A DNA stretch of 5,442 nt from CAADGY01 sp035714225. Its GTDB lineage: Bacteria; Acidobacteriota; Terriglobia; Bryobacterales; Bryobacteraceae. Below the pieces are notes generated by a model. The model was not told where the DNA came from. It saw only the letters and a list, made by a program, of their open reading frames with translations, and ran no database searches. This document shows positions 1 to 5,442 of the stretch, one piece after another. The stretch is taken from contig DASTMK010000229.1 in NCBI GenBank assembly GCA_035714225.1, positions 1 through 5,442 of the forward strand. The letters run 5' to 3'. Numbering within the stretch: position 1 is the first letter of the stretch; the number at the start of each line of letters is the position of its first letter. The position numbers and the translations under genes are program-made.

Positions 1-113
1 GCAAATCGCGCGTCGTCGCCATACAGCTTGGTCACGACCGCATGGCGCATTATCATCCCGGATACCAGCGGCTGGTCAAGAACGCCATCCTCTGGGCCGG
101 GGGCCAGGAGTAG
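1..113 (+). CDS. ThuA-like domain protein, C-terminal fragment (5' end outside window)
   Basis: The reading frame starting at base 3 is open from the window edge to TAG at 111-113 and gives 36 residues. They include IQLGHDRMAHYHPGYQRL followed by a KNAILWAGG-type ending. A beta strand with QLGHD, then HPGYxRLVxNAIxWA, is typical of the end of ThuA-like (trehalose-utilisation type) domains, which have a class I glutamine-amidotransferase-like fold. ThuA was named for a role in trehalose use in rhizobia; most homologues, often secreted in Acidobacteriota and Planctomycetota, have no known reaction. The second ThuA-like gene at 3423 ends its domain in a similar way (LLINAVYWAVG) but with a different strand sequence, so the two are not recent duplicates over this stretch. 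The stop lies 9 bases before the next start, consistent with an operon. The N-terminus, any signal peptide and the active-site region cannot be seen. Confidence 0.8.
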   Translation, partial: KSRVVAIQLGHDRMAHYHPGYQRLVKNAILWAGGQE

Positions 114-122
114 GGCGAGGTT

Positions 123-2165
123 ATGCGGCGTCTCGTTCCGATCCTGCTGGTGTGTGTCTCCGCTCTACCGGCACAGGTATTTCGCGCCGGTGCGCACGAG
201 GTGGACGTCTCACCTACCAAATTCCCGATTCTGTTGAGCGGCTCGTTCCTGGCCCGCTATGGGGATCGCACCGAAGGAAGCATCTGCGCACGCGCCCTGG
301 CGCTGGACGATGGCAGGAATCGTGTTGTCCTCGTGGTCTCGGACACCCTCATGATTCCGCGCGATCTCGCGGACAGGGCCAAGCTGCGGGCCTCGCGCAC
401 AACCGGCGTCCCTCCCGTGCGAATGTTGATCTCGGCGACGCATACTCATTCCACTCCGCCGCTGATGGGCGCGTTAGGAACACCCGAAGAACCGGAATAC
501 GCGCGCCTGTTTGAAGACCGCCTGGTGGAGGCGATCGAAGGCGCCGTAAAGCGTCTTCAACCGGCGCGTGTGGGCTGGACCGTGACGGAGAATTTCGATC
601 ACACCCACTGCCGCCGCTGGATTCTACGTCCCGATCACATGCGGAAAGATCCCTTCGGCGATCTTACCGTGCGGGCCCATATGCATCCCGGCTATCAGAA
701 CCCTGAGTTTGTGGGGCCTGCCGGACCTGTCGATCCGGACCTCTCCCTGCTTTCCGTACAGACCGCAAAAGGCGAGCCACTCGCTTTGCTCGCGAATTAT
801 TCGATGCACTACGTGGGTGTGCCTGGCCGTGTTGCTTCGGCGGATTACTATGGCCCGTTTGTCGAAAACATGCGCCGGAAAATCGGGCCGTCCCTGGTGG
901 CGATGATGTCGCAAGGAACCAGCGGCGACCTGCACTGGATGGATTACAGCCGCCCCCGCGTGGAGATGAACATCCAGAAATATGCCGATTCGCTGGCGGA
1001 AGTGGCATACCGCGCGTATCGGAAGATTCAATATAAGCCCTGGGTGTCAATCGCCATGCGCGAGACTTCGCTGAAGCTCTCGCGCCGGTTGCCGGACGAC
1101 AAACGACTGGCGTGGGCGAAAGCCGAGGTCGCGCGGCTCGGCGGCAAACTGCCGTCGAATCAGCCCGAGGTGTACGCCTGTGAGCAGGTCTACCTGGCAT
1201 CTCCGCTGCGGGAACTGGTGTTGCAGGCTGTGCGCATTGGCGAGTTGGGCATCACGGCGATCCCGAATGAAGTATTCGGCATTACCGGACTGAAGATCAA
1301 AGCGCAGAGTCCGCTGGCGCACACCATGAACATCGAGCTGGCCAACGGAGCCGAAGGTTACATCCCTCCTCCGGAGCAGCACAAGCTGGGCGGCTACACC
1401 ACCTGGCCCGCTCGCACGGCAGGGCTGGAAGTGGAAGCTGAGCCCAGGATCGCGAACGCTGTGCTCGGGCTTCTGGAACAGGTGTCCGGTAAGCCGCGCC
1501 GCTCTGTGCCGCACATCAACGGAACCTATGCGAAGGCGGTGCTGGCTTCGCGCCCCTCGGCATACTGGCGCGGCAGTGAGTTTGCGGGGCCTTTGGCGAA
1601 GGACGCCTCCGGCAACGGCCATTCGGGCAACTATGAGGACGGCGTCGCTTTTTATCTGGAAGGTCCGCAGTCCCCTGCCTTTTCGGGCAGCGTCATCAAC
1701 CGCGCCCCGCACTATGCGGGCGGCCGGATGAAGGCCGAGGTGAAAGACTTGCCCGAAAACTACACGGCCGAATTCTGGTTCTATAGCGGACTGCCCGCCG
1801 GGGTCAGACCAGTCACAGGGTACCTGTTTTCACGCGGCGCGGACACACTCGCGGTGAATGGAAACGGGCAGATCCAATTCTCGAACGGAGACACAACGCT
1901 TGCAGGCCGCACTCCGGTGGCGCTTCGCACCTGGACCCACGCGGCGCTGGTTCGCAGCGGCGATGCCGTGTGCGTTTATCTGAACGGCCGCGAGGAGGTT
2001 TCCGGCAAAGCCGCACCGGCCGGCGGAGATGGAATCTTTGTCGGAGGCCGGCCCGCGGGCGATTCAAATTTCGAAGGCAGAATCGATGAGGTAGCCCTAT
2101 ACGGGCGTGTTCTAAGCCCAGCCGAGGTCGCAAAGCGGGCAGGGAGTCTTTCCGCGCGACAATAA
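123..2165 (+). CDS. Secreted neutral/alkaline ceramidase-like protein with C-terminal LamG domain
   Basis: The 680-residue product begins with a Sec signal peptide (MRR, hydrophobic LVPILLVCVSAL, likely cleavage after LPA at 17), so it is exported. Residues about 23-430 resemble the neutral ceramidase N-terminal domain. H107 in SATHTHS and H229 in ANYSMHYVG match the two zinc histidines. E383 in IPNEVFG and Y413 in the GYIPPPEQ region are probable counterparts of the Glu and Tyr ligands. True ceramidases have a GDxSPN-type nucleophile motif; here it reads GTSGDLHW (S267-W272), with His271 where Ser is expected. Ceramide hydrolysis is therefore doubtful, and another metal-dependent amidase or ester hydrolase role is possible. 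After a linker, residues about 477-675 form a LamG/concanavalin-like domain (SAYWRG, DASGNGHSGNY, and an ending GRIDEVALYGRVLSPAEV), probably for carbohydrate or surface binding. The ATG follows a purine-rich AGGGCGAGG at 112-120. TAA at 2163-2165 is 5 bases before the next gene. Confidence 0.85.
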   Translation: MRRLVPILLVCVSALPAQVFRAGAHEVDVSPTKFPILLSGSFLARYGDRTEGSICARALALDDGRNRVVLVVSDTLMIPRDLADRAKLRASRTTGVPPVRMLISATHTHSTPPLMGALGTPEEPEYARLFEDRLVEAIEGAVKRLQPARVGWTVTENFDHTHCRRWILRPDHMRKDPFGDLTVRAHMHPGYQNPEFVGPAGPVDPDLSLLSVQTAKGEPLALLANYSMHYVGVPGRVASADYYGPFVENMRRKIGPSLVAMMSQGTSGDLHWMDYSRPRVEMNIQKYADSLAEVAYRAYRKIQYKPWVSIAMRETSLKLSRRLPDDKRLAWAKAEVARLGGKLPSNQPEVYACEQVYLASPLRELVLQAVRIGELGITAIPNEVFGITGLKIKAQSPLAHTMNIELANGAEGYIPPPEQHKLGGYTTWPARTAGLEVEAEPRIANAVLGLLEQVSGKPRRSVPHINGTYAKAVLASRPSAYWRGSEFAGPLAKDASGNGHSGNYEDGVAFYLEGPQSPAFSGSVINRAPHYAGGRMKAEVKDLPENYTAEFWFYSGLPAGVRPVTGYLFSRGADTLAVNGNGQIQFSNGDTTLAGRTPVALRTWTHAALVRSGDAVCVYLNGREEVSGKAAPAGGDGIFVGGRPAGDSNFEGRIDEVALYGRVLSPAEVAKRAGSLSARQ

Positions 2166-2170
2166 ACATT

Positions 2171-2929
2171 GTGGGAAGAACCGCGCTGGTCTGTTCGGCG
2201 GGAGGTATGTTCGGCGCTTACCAGGCTGGCGTCTGGGAAGTCCTGGTGGACACTTTCACGCCGGACCTGGTCGTGGGCGCCTCCATCGGCGCATTGAATG
2301 CCTGGGCCATCGCCGGTGGTTGCCCGCCGGAGGAGCTTCGGGACCTCTGGCTGAACGTTCCCGAAGCGGCCGCTTATCGCTGGCGCGTCCCCCGAAACCC
2401 GTTGGGTGGAATTATCGATGCCAACGCGCTCGAAGGCCGTATCCAAAACCTCCATGCCCGCTTCCGGCCGCGTATGCCGATAGGAATTGTCATAACGGAT
2501 CTTCTGCGCCTCCGGCCCATACTCGTTCAGAACGCCGATATTACATGGGAGCATCTGGCGGCATCCTGCGCCGTGCTGGGCGTGTTGCCGCAAGTTCGGT
2601 TGAACGGCAGAATGTTCTCCGACGGCGGGTTGCTCGGCGCACTTCCATTGTGGGCCGCGGTCGAAATGGGAGCCGATCGAATCGTCGCCATCAACGCGAT
2701 GCCGCGAATGCCCGCCTACGTCAGAACCGCCGTATCCACTCTTCGCGCGCTTTCGCGCCATCAGCCGCCTGACCCCGTCAATGTAGAGGTAACGGCCATT
2801 TCCGCGTCCGCCCGCCTGGGCGGCGTTCGCGACGCCGTGTTCTGGAATCGCGATAACGCGGACCGCTGGCTGAAGCTGGGACGCCGCGATGCCTTCGAGC
2901 TGAAACATTCGATTCCATCAATGTTTTGA
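2171..2929 (+). CDS. Patatin-like phospholipase family protein (cytoplasmic serine hydrolase)
   Basis: The 252-residue product has the patatin/RssA layout. A glycine-rich oxyanion-type loop, SAGGMFGAYQAGV, sits at residues 9-21. The nucleophile elbow is G36-A-S38-I-G40. The catalytic Asp is in D151-G-G153, followed by LLGALPLWAAVEMGA. Ser38 and Asp151 would form the catalytic dyad used by this family on acyl esters such as phospholipids. The usual GGGxRG loop lacks its Arg/Lys here (F14 in its place), which may mark a subfamily. No signal peptide or membrane segment is visible, so it should act in the cytoplasm or at the inner membrane face. The GTG at 2171 is preferred because the next ATG (codon 13) would cut into the glycine loop. 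It has no close Shine-Dalgarno; the nearest AGGGAG, at 2141-2146, is too far. Only 5 bases separate it from the preceding stop, so translation is probably coupled. The substrate is unknown. Confidence 0.85.
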   Translation: MGRTALVCSAGGMFGAYQAGVWEVLVDTFTPDLVVGASIGALNAWAIAGGCPPEELRDLWLNVPEAAAYRWRVPRNPLGGIIDANALEGRIQNLHARFRPRMPIGIVITDLLRLRPILVQNADITWEHLAASCAVLGVLPQVRLNGRMFSDGGLLGALPLWAAVEMGADRIVAINAMPRMPAYVRTAVSTLRALSRHQPPDPVNVEVTAISASARLGGVRDAVFWNRDNADRWLKLGRRDAFELKHSIPSMF

Positions 2930-2945
2930 TGCACAATATGGGGGT

Positions 2946-3260
2946 ATGCCGGAATATCGGATTCATGCGATGAAGGACACAGCCCGGCAGCAGTTCCGCT
3001 GGGCGCCGCACACGAGCGGCGTTACCTTCGTCAAACCGAAGGATTACCTGGCTGGCGAAACCATAACAGCGCCAACTCCTTATGCCGCGTGGCTGGCACT
3101 GCGCGATACGCCTTCGCCTCTGCGCATCGGGGACGTGCTCGAAATGCCTGACGGCGACTTGAGGATATATAAATACGTGGGCTTTGAAGAGGCTCGATGG
3201 GTAGTTCCGGAGGCGAAGCCCCAGGAACAGACATCCCCGCAGCCGAATACCGCTTGCTGA
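2946..3260 (+). CDS. Conserved-looking 104-residue protein of unknown function
   Basis: A small, soluble, probably cytoplasmic protein with no signal peptide, membrane segment or metal-binding cysteine cluster; its only Cys is the last residue. It starts MPEYRIHAMKDTARQQFRW. Other notable stretches are HTSGVTFVKPKDY (about residues 22-34), PYAAWLALRDTPSPLRIGDVL (about 45-65) and YKYVGFEEARWVVPEAK (about 75-91), followed by a low-complexity polar tail. Many W, Y and F residues and a mixed alpha/beta pattern suggest one small folded domain. From memory it resembles short hypothetical proteins recurrent in Solibacter-type Acidobacteriota, but I cannot confirm this or name a function. ATG at 2946 is preceded by GGGG at 2941-2944, only one base away and too close for a normal ribosome-binding site. 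The gene lies 16 bases after the patatin stop, so coupling from that gene is likely. Confidence 0.72.
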   Translation: MPEYRIHAMKDTARQQFRWAPHTSGVTFVKPKDYLAGETITAPTPYAAWLALRDTPSPLRIGDVLEMPDGDLRIYKYVGFEEARWVVPEAKPQEQTSPQPNTAC

Positions 3261-3402
3261 CGCGCGCGGCTCCGCTTCCTTGCGGTCGCGACTGGGAAAG
3301 GTTCGCTCGATACTGAGCCGCGACTGTGAAGGAGCGGTCTTTGTAGAGGACGGAGAATACGTGACCGCATTTCCGGCGCCATGTCCTTCGCCACCCGTCT
3401 GA
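3197..3402 (+). pseudogene. Possible small ORF broken by a frameshift (about 68 residues if repaired)
   Basis: ATG at 3197 lies inside the end of the preceding gene in another frame, with GAAGAGG at 3186-3192, four bases upstream, as a usable ribosome-binding site. Its frame gives 39 residues, including EYRLLTRAAPLPCGRDWERF, and stops at TGA 3314-3316. Shifting back one base after CGA at 3308-3310 opens a frame reading ILSRDCEGAVFVEDGEYVTA and ending with TGA at 3400-3402. The joined product would have about 68 residues of protein-like composition. I see no slippery heptamer in the correct frame near the join, so a mutation or sequencing error fits better than programmed frameshifting. The family is not recognised. 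The segment may simply be non-coding, since GC-rich DNA leaves many frames open. Confidence 0.3.
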
Positions 3403-3422
3403 TACGTAGTAACATCAGACGG
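3395..3422 (+). promoter_or_regulatory. Perfect 9-bp inverted repeat abutting the second ThuA start codon
   Basis: CCGTCTGAT at 3395-3403 and ATCAGACGG at 3414-3422 are exact reverse complements, separated by 10 bases. The right arm ends immediately before ATG at 3423. Two readings fit: a DNA operator for a dimeric regulator, or an RNA hairpin over the space where a Shine-Dalgarno would sit, which would limit translation. A weak promoter-like pair overlaps it (TTCGCC 3387-3392, 17-base spacer, TAACAT 3410-3415); if real, it would give an almost leaderless mRNA and an operator over the -10 box. A repeat this long may arise by chance about once in tens of kilobases, so position is the main argument. 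It is not a terminator, since no T-run follows. Confidence 0.45.
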
Positions 3423-4442
3423 ATGAAGAATCGGGTGCTTGTGCGCACTACGTTGCTTATCTTGGCGATTGCGAGTGGTTTGTGCGCGCAGGATCTGTGG
3501 ATTACCCTGGATGGCGGCAACGGGCCTGGTGCCGGTAAACACGTCGTTCTCATCAGCGGAGACGAGGAATACCGCTCCGAAGAAGCGCTGCCGCAATTAG
3601 CCAGAATCCTTTCTCAACGGCACGGTTTCCGTTGCACCGTGCTATTTGCCATCGACCCATCGGACGGCACCATCAACCCGGACCACGCCGGCAACATCCC
3701 CGGTCTCGATGCGCTGGAAACGGCCGATTTGATGATCATCGCGACACGTTTTCGCGATCTGCCCGATACACAGATGAGGCATATTGTCCGTTATGTGGAA
3801 TCCGGACGGCCCATCCTTGGGATGCGCACCGCCACGCACGCTTTTAATCTCAAGAGCAGCGAAGCGTATCGCAGGTATTCCTGGAACAGCAAGGAGTGGG
3901 ACGGCGGGTTCGGAAGGCAGGTCCTCGGCGAAACCTGGGTGCGGCATCACGGGCAGCACGGTAAGCAGAGCACCAGGGGAATCCTTGCGCAAGGGCAGGA
4001 ACGCCACCCGATACTTCGCGGGATACGCGACGGCGATATCTGGGGGCCAACCGATGTCTACGAAGTTACGTTGCCGCTGCCCGGTGACAGCGTTCCTCTC
4101 GTGATGGGACAGGTTCTGGAAGGAATGCAGCCGGATGATCCTCCCGTGGCTGGTAAACAGAATGACCCGATGATGCCGGTCGCCTGGACGAAGACCTACA
4201 CGGGCGCTCAGGGCAAAAAAGCGCGCATCTTCACGATGACCATGGGAGCTTCGCAGGACCTTGAAAGTGAGGGCGTGCGGCGGCTCCTTATCAACGCTGT
4301 CTATTGGGCGGTGGGACTCGAAAAGAAAATCCCGGCCAGAAGCAACGTCGATATCATCGGCCACTACAAACCGCTGCCCTTCGGTTTCGGCGGGTTCCGG
4401 AAGGGAGTGAAGCCCGCGGACCTGGTACATCAATCCCCATGA
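3423..4442 (+). CDS. Secreted ThuA-like domain protein
   Basis: A 339-residue exported protein with a complete ThuA-like domain (glutamine-amidotransferase-like fold). The signal peptide is MKNRVLVRTTLLILAIASGL with likely cleavage after CA (residue 22); C21 does not fit a lipobox. The domain begins near residue 39 with KHVVLISGDEEYRSEEALPQ. It continues through ETADLMIIATRFRDLPD and the elbow G-M-R135-T-A-T-H139-A-F, where class I amidotransferases carry a catalytic Cys; none is present. A His-rich WVRHHGQHG follows (H175, H176, H179). It ends with IFTMTMGASQDLESEGVRRL and INAVYWAVG. The reaction is unknown; sugar-related or structural roles have been proposed for the family. An ATG at 3381 in the same frame would add 14 residues, but 3423 gives a compact signal peptide. 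No strong ribosome-binding site precedes either; the inverted repeat at 3395-3422 fills that space. The stop TGA overlaps the permease ATG (ATGA), indicating coupled translation. Confidence 0.85.
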   Translation: MKNRVLVRTTLLILAIASGLCAQDLWITLDGGNGPGAGKHVVLISGDEEYRSEEALPQLARILSQRHGFRCTVLFAIDPSDGTINPDHAGNIPGLDALETADLMIIATRFRDLPDTQMRHIVRYVESGRPILGMRTATHAFNLKSSEAYRRYSWNSKEWDGGFGRQVLGETWVRHHGQHGKQSTRGILAQGQERHPILRGIRDGDIWGPTDVYEVTLPLPGDSVPLVMGQVLEGMQPDDPPVAGKQNDPMMPVAWTKTYTGAQGKKARIFTMTMGASQDLESEGVRRLLINAVYWAVGLEKKIPARSNVDIIGHYKPLPFGFGGFRKGVKPADLVHQSP

Positions 4443-5442
4443 GCACTCCTCCAACGGCTCCCCTTGCCTCGGCGGCTTCGAGGCGGCTGGACAAGTTGTA
4501 CGAATTCGATCGCGAACCTGTGTCGCCGGACCGCTTGCTGGGAGCCGGCTATTTCGCCGGATCCTTTGCGGGCGAGCACGTGGCAGCCACCGAGTTCGTG
4601 ATCGGCGTCACGTTTGTGAATTGGGGCGCCGGCATCCGGGACATTTTTCTCGGGCTTGCCATCGGCAACCTTCTCGCCGTGCTGACCTGGACATTGCTTT
4701 GCGCACCCATTGCCGTTCAGACGCGCCTCACCTTGTACTGGTATCTGCGGCGTATCGGAGGCCCGGTTCTTACCGTCGTCTACAATGTCTTGAATGCCAT
4801 TCTGTTTTGCATTCTGGCCGGCTGCATGATCACCGTGTCGGCCTCGGCCATTCGCATCCCGTTCGGCATTCCGGCGCAGGTCGATTGGTATCCCACCGAT
4901 GCGCGCTTCGTGCTTCTGGTGCTTGCCGTGGGAGCGGTAGTGGTTGCAGTCGCGATTTTGGGTTTCAAGAAACTGGCCTCGTTTTCTTCGGTGTGCTCTC
5001 CATGGATGTTCCTGATGTTTATTGCCGGCGCCGTGGTGATGTTACCCCGGCTGGCGCAGGAGGCCGGCCTCGAAAGCGTGAACAGCTTTCAATCGTTTTG
5101 GGAGATCGGTCATCGAGTGGTGTGGACGGGTCAGACCCCCGACGGCAGCCCTCCGCTCGGCTTCTGGAAAGTGACCGCCTTCGCCTGGATCTGCAACCTC
5201 GCCATGCACGCGGGATTATCCGACATGGCGCTGTTCCGCTATGCGAAGAAGGCCAGCTATGGCTGGTGCTCGGCGTTCGGGATGTATCTGGGCCATTACC
5301 TGGCCTGGATCTGCGCCGGCATGATGGGCGTGGGTGCTGGATTATTGCTTTCCCGGCCTTTGCACACTCTGGATTCGGGAGGAGTTGCTTATGAAGCGCT
5401 CGGCTGGGCCGGCGTGCTGGCGGTGATTGCAGCCGGATGGAC
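4439..5442 (+). CDS. NCS1-like permease (cytosine/purine/allantoin transporter family), 3' end outside window
   Basis: The frame from ATG at 4439 stays open to the window edge (334 codons) and encodes a polytopic inner-membrane protein. After a hydrophilic N-terminus (about 30 residues, with LDKLYEFDREPVSPDRLLG), hydrophobic segments lie near residues 35-60, 67-93, 109-136, 156-175, 185-203, 243-260, 277-304 and from 320 on. The spacing, the GxFAGEHVAATEF first helix, and NLAMHAGLSDMALFRYAKKA (about 253-272) fit the nucleobase:cation symporter-1 family, which imports cytosine, purines, allantoin, hydantoins or thiamine using Na+ or H+. The match is from overall pattern; the substrate cannot be named, and this is a divergent member. 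NCS1 proteins usually have 12 helices over 400-500 residues, so about a quarter to a third is missing. It overlaps the ThuA stop by ATGA and lacks its own clear ribosome-binding site, so it is probably translated by coupling with that gene. Confidence 0.68.
   Translation, partial: MSTPPTAPLASAASRRLDKLYEFDREPVSPDRLLGAGYFAGSFAGEHVAATEFVIGVTFVNWGAGIRDIFLGLAIGNLLAVLTWTLLCAPIAVQTRLTLYWYLRRIGGPVLTVVYNVLNAILFCILAGCMITVSASAIRIPFGIPAQVDWYPTDARFVLLVLAVGAVVVAVAILGFKKLASFSSVCSPWMFLMFIAGAVVMLPRLAQEAGLESVNSFQSFWEIGHRVVWTGQTPDGSPPLGFWKVTAFAWICNLAMHAGLSDMALFRYAKKASYGWCSAFGMYLGHYLAWICAGMMGVGAGLLLSRPLHTLDSGGVAYEALGWAGVLAVIAAGW

Noticed and set aside
111..125. The ThuA-like tail and the ceramidase-like gene share a frame, separated by one TAG and nine bases, suggesting a readthrough fusion.
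   Set aside because: The second protein starts with a clear signal peptide and a purine-rich ribosome-binding region, so separate genes explain it better.
28..237. A 69-residue + strand ORF over the first gene junction.
   Set aside because: It overlaps the recognisable ThuA-like C-terminus and the ceramidase-like signal peptide in another frame, and its arginine/serine-rich product looks like a frame shadow.
1976..2908. A 310-residue minus-strand ORF.
   Set aside because: It lies antisense to the LamG end and the patatin gene, both of which have recognisable motifs; the product is low-complexity and shows no domain.
3160..3176. An AT-rich TATATAAATA run resembling a -10 box.
   Set aside because: It lies within the 104-residue gene where it encodes IYKY, and no -35 box is properly spaced from it.
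3293..3301. GGGAAAG, a possible -1 slippery heptamer before the broken small ORF.
   Set aside because: In the frame of the ORF from 3197 the codon boundaries are TGG GAA AGG, not X XXY YYZ, so it cannot drive the required shift.
3285..3337. Palindrome GTCGCGAC and short inverted repeats after the 104-residue gene as a terminator.
   Set aside because: The stems are short or imperfect and no T-run follows, so a rho-independent terminator is not supported.
2778..3596. A 272-residue minus-strand ORF spanning the only sizeable gap.
   Set aside because: It overlaps three better-supported + strand genes, and its product has the irregular composition of GC-rich antisense frames.
4621..5394. A 257-residue + strand ORF.
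   Set aside because: It is a +2 shadow of the permease; its Arg/Ser/His-rich translation has no membrane segments, whereas the frame from 4439 gives a clean polytopic membrane protein.

Overview
The window is a GC-rich bacterial segment. Every supported gene lies on the + strand, tightly spaced and partly overlapping, as in one or two operons. The contents suggest a soil-type Acidobacteriota of the Bryobacterales/Solibacter sort: secreted ThuA-like proteins, a ceramidase-fold protein carrying a LamG domain, and a 104-residue protein that resembles, from memory, small proteins of that group. Planctomycetota or Verrucomicrobiota also carry many ThuA and ceramidase-like proteins. The taxonomic call is therefore an inference.

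Layout: (1) the last 36 codons of a ThuA-like protein, 1-113; (2) a 680-residue secreted protein with a neutral-ceramidase-like N-terminal domain and a C-terminal LamG domain, 123-2165; (3) a 252-residue patatin-like serine hydrolase with a GTG start, 2171-2929; (4) a 104-residue protein of unknown function, 2946-3260; (5) a possible broken or overlapping small ORF running on to 3402; (6) a perfect 9-bp inverted repeat ending one base before a start codon, 3395-3422; (7) a second, complete, secreted ThuA-like protein, 3423-4442; (8) the first 334 codons of an NCS1-like (cytosine/purine/allantoin family) permease, from 4439 to the window edge, overlapping gene 7 by ATGA.

Genes 1-3 are separated by 9 and 5 bases and gene 4 by 16 bases, so genes 1-4 probably form one transcript. 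The 162-base gap before gene 7 is the only sizeable break and could hold a second promoter. Genes 7 and 8 look translationally coupled. One reading is that exported proteins process an external carbohydrate- or amide-containing substrate (ThuA-like proteins, ceramidase-fold/LamG protein) and a permease imports a small product, with a cytoplasmic lipase-like protein alongside. No substrate can be assigned from the sequence. I see no RNA genes, insertion sequences, CRISPR arrays or clear terminators. I do not see strong evidence for an entirely new system. The most unusual points are the ceramidase-fold protein lacking the expected nucleophile, the inverted repeat at the ThuA start, and the probable frameshifted small gene.
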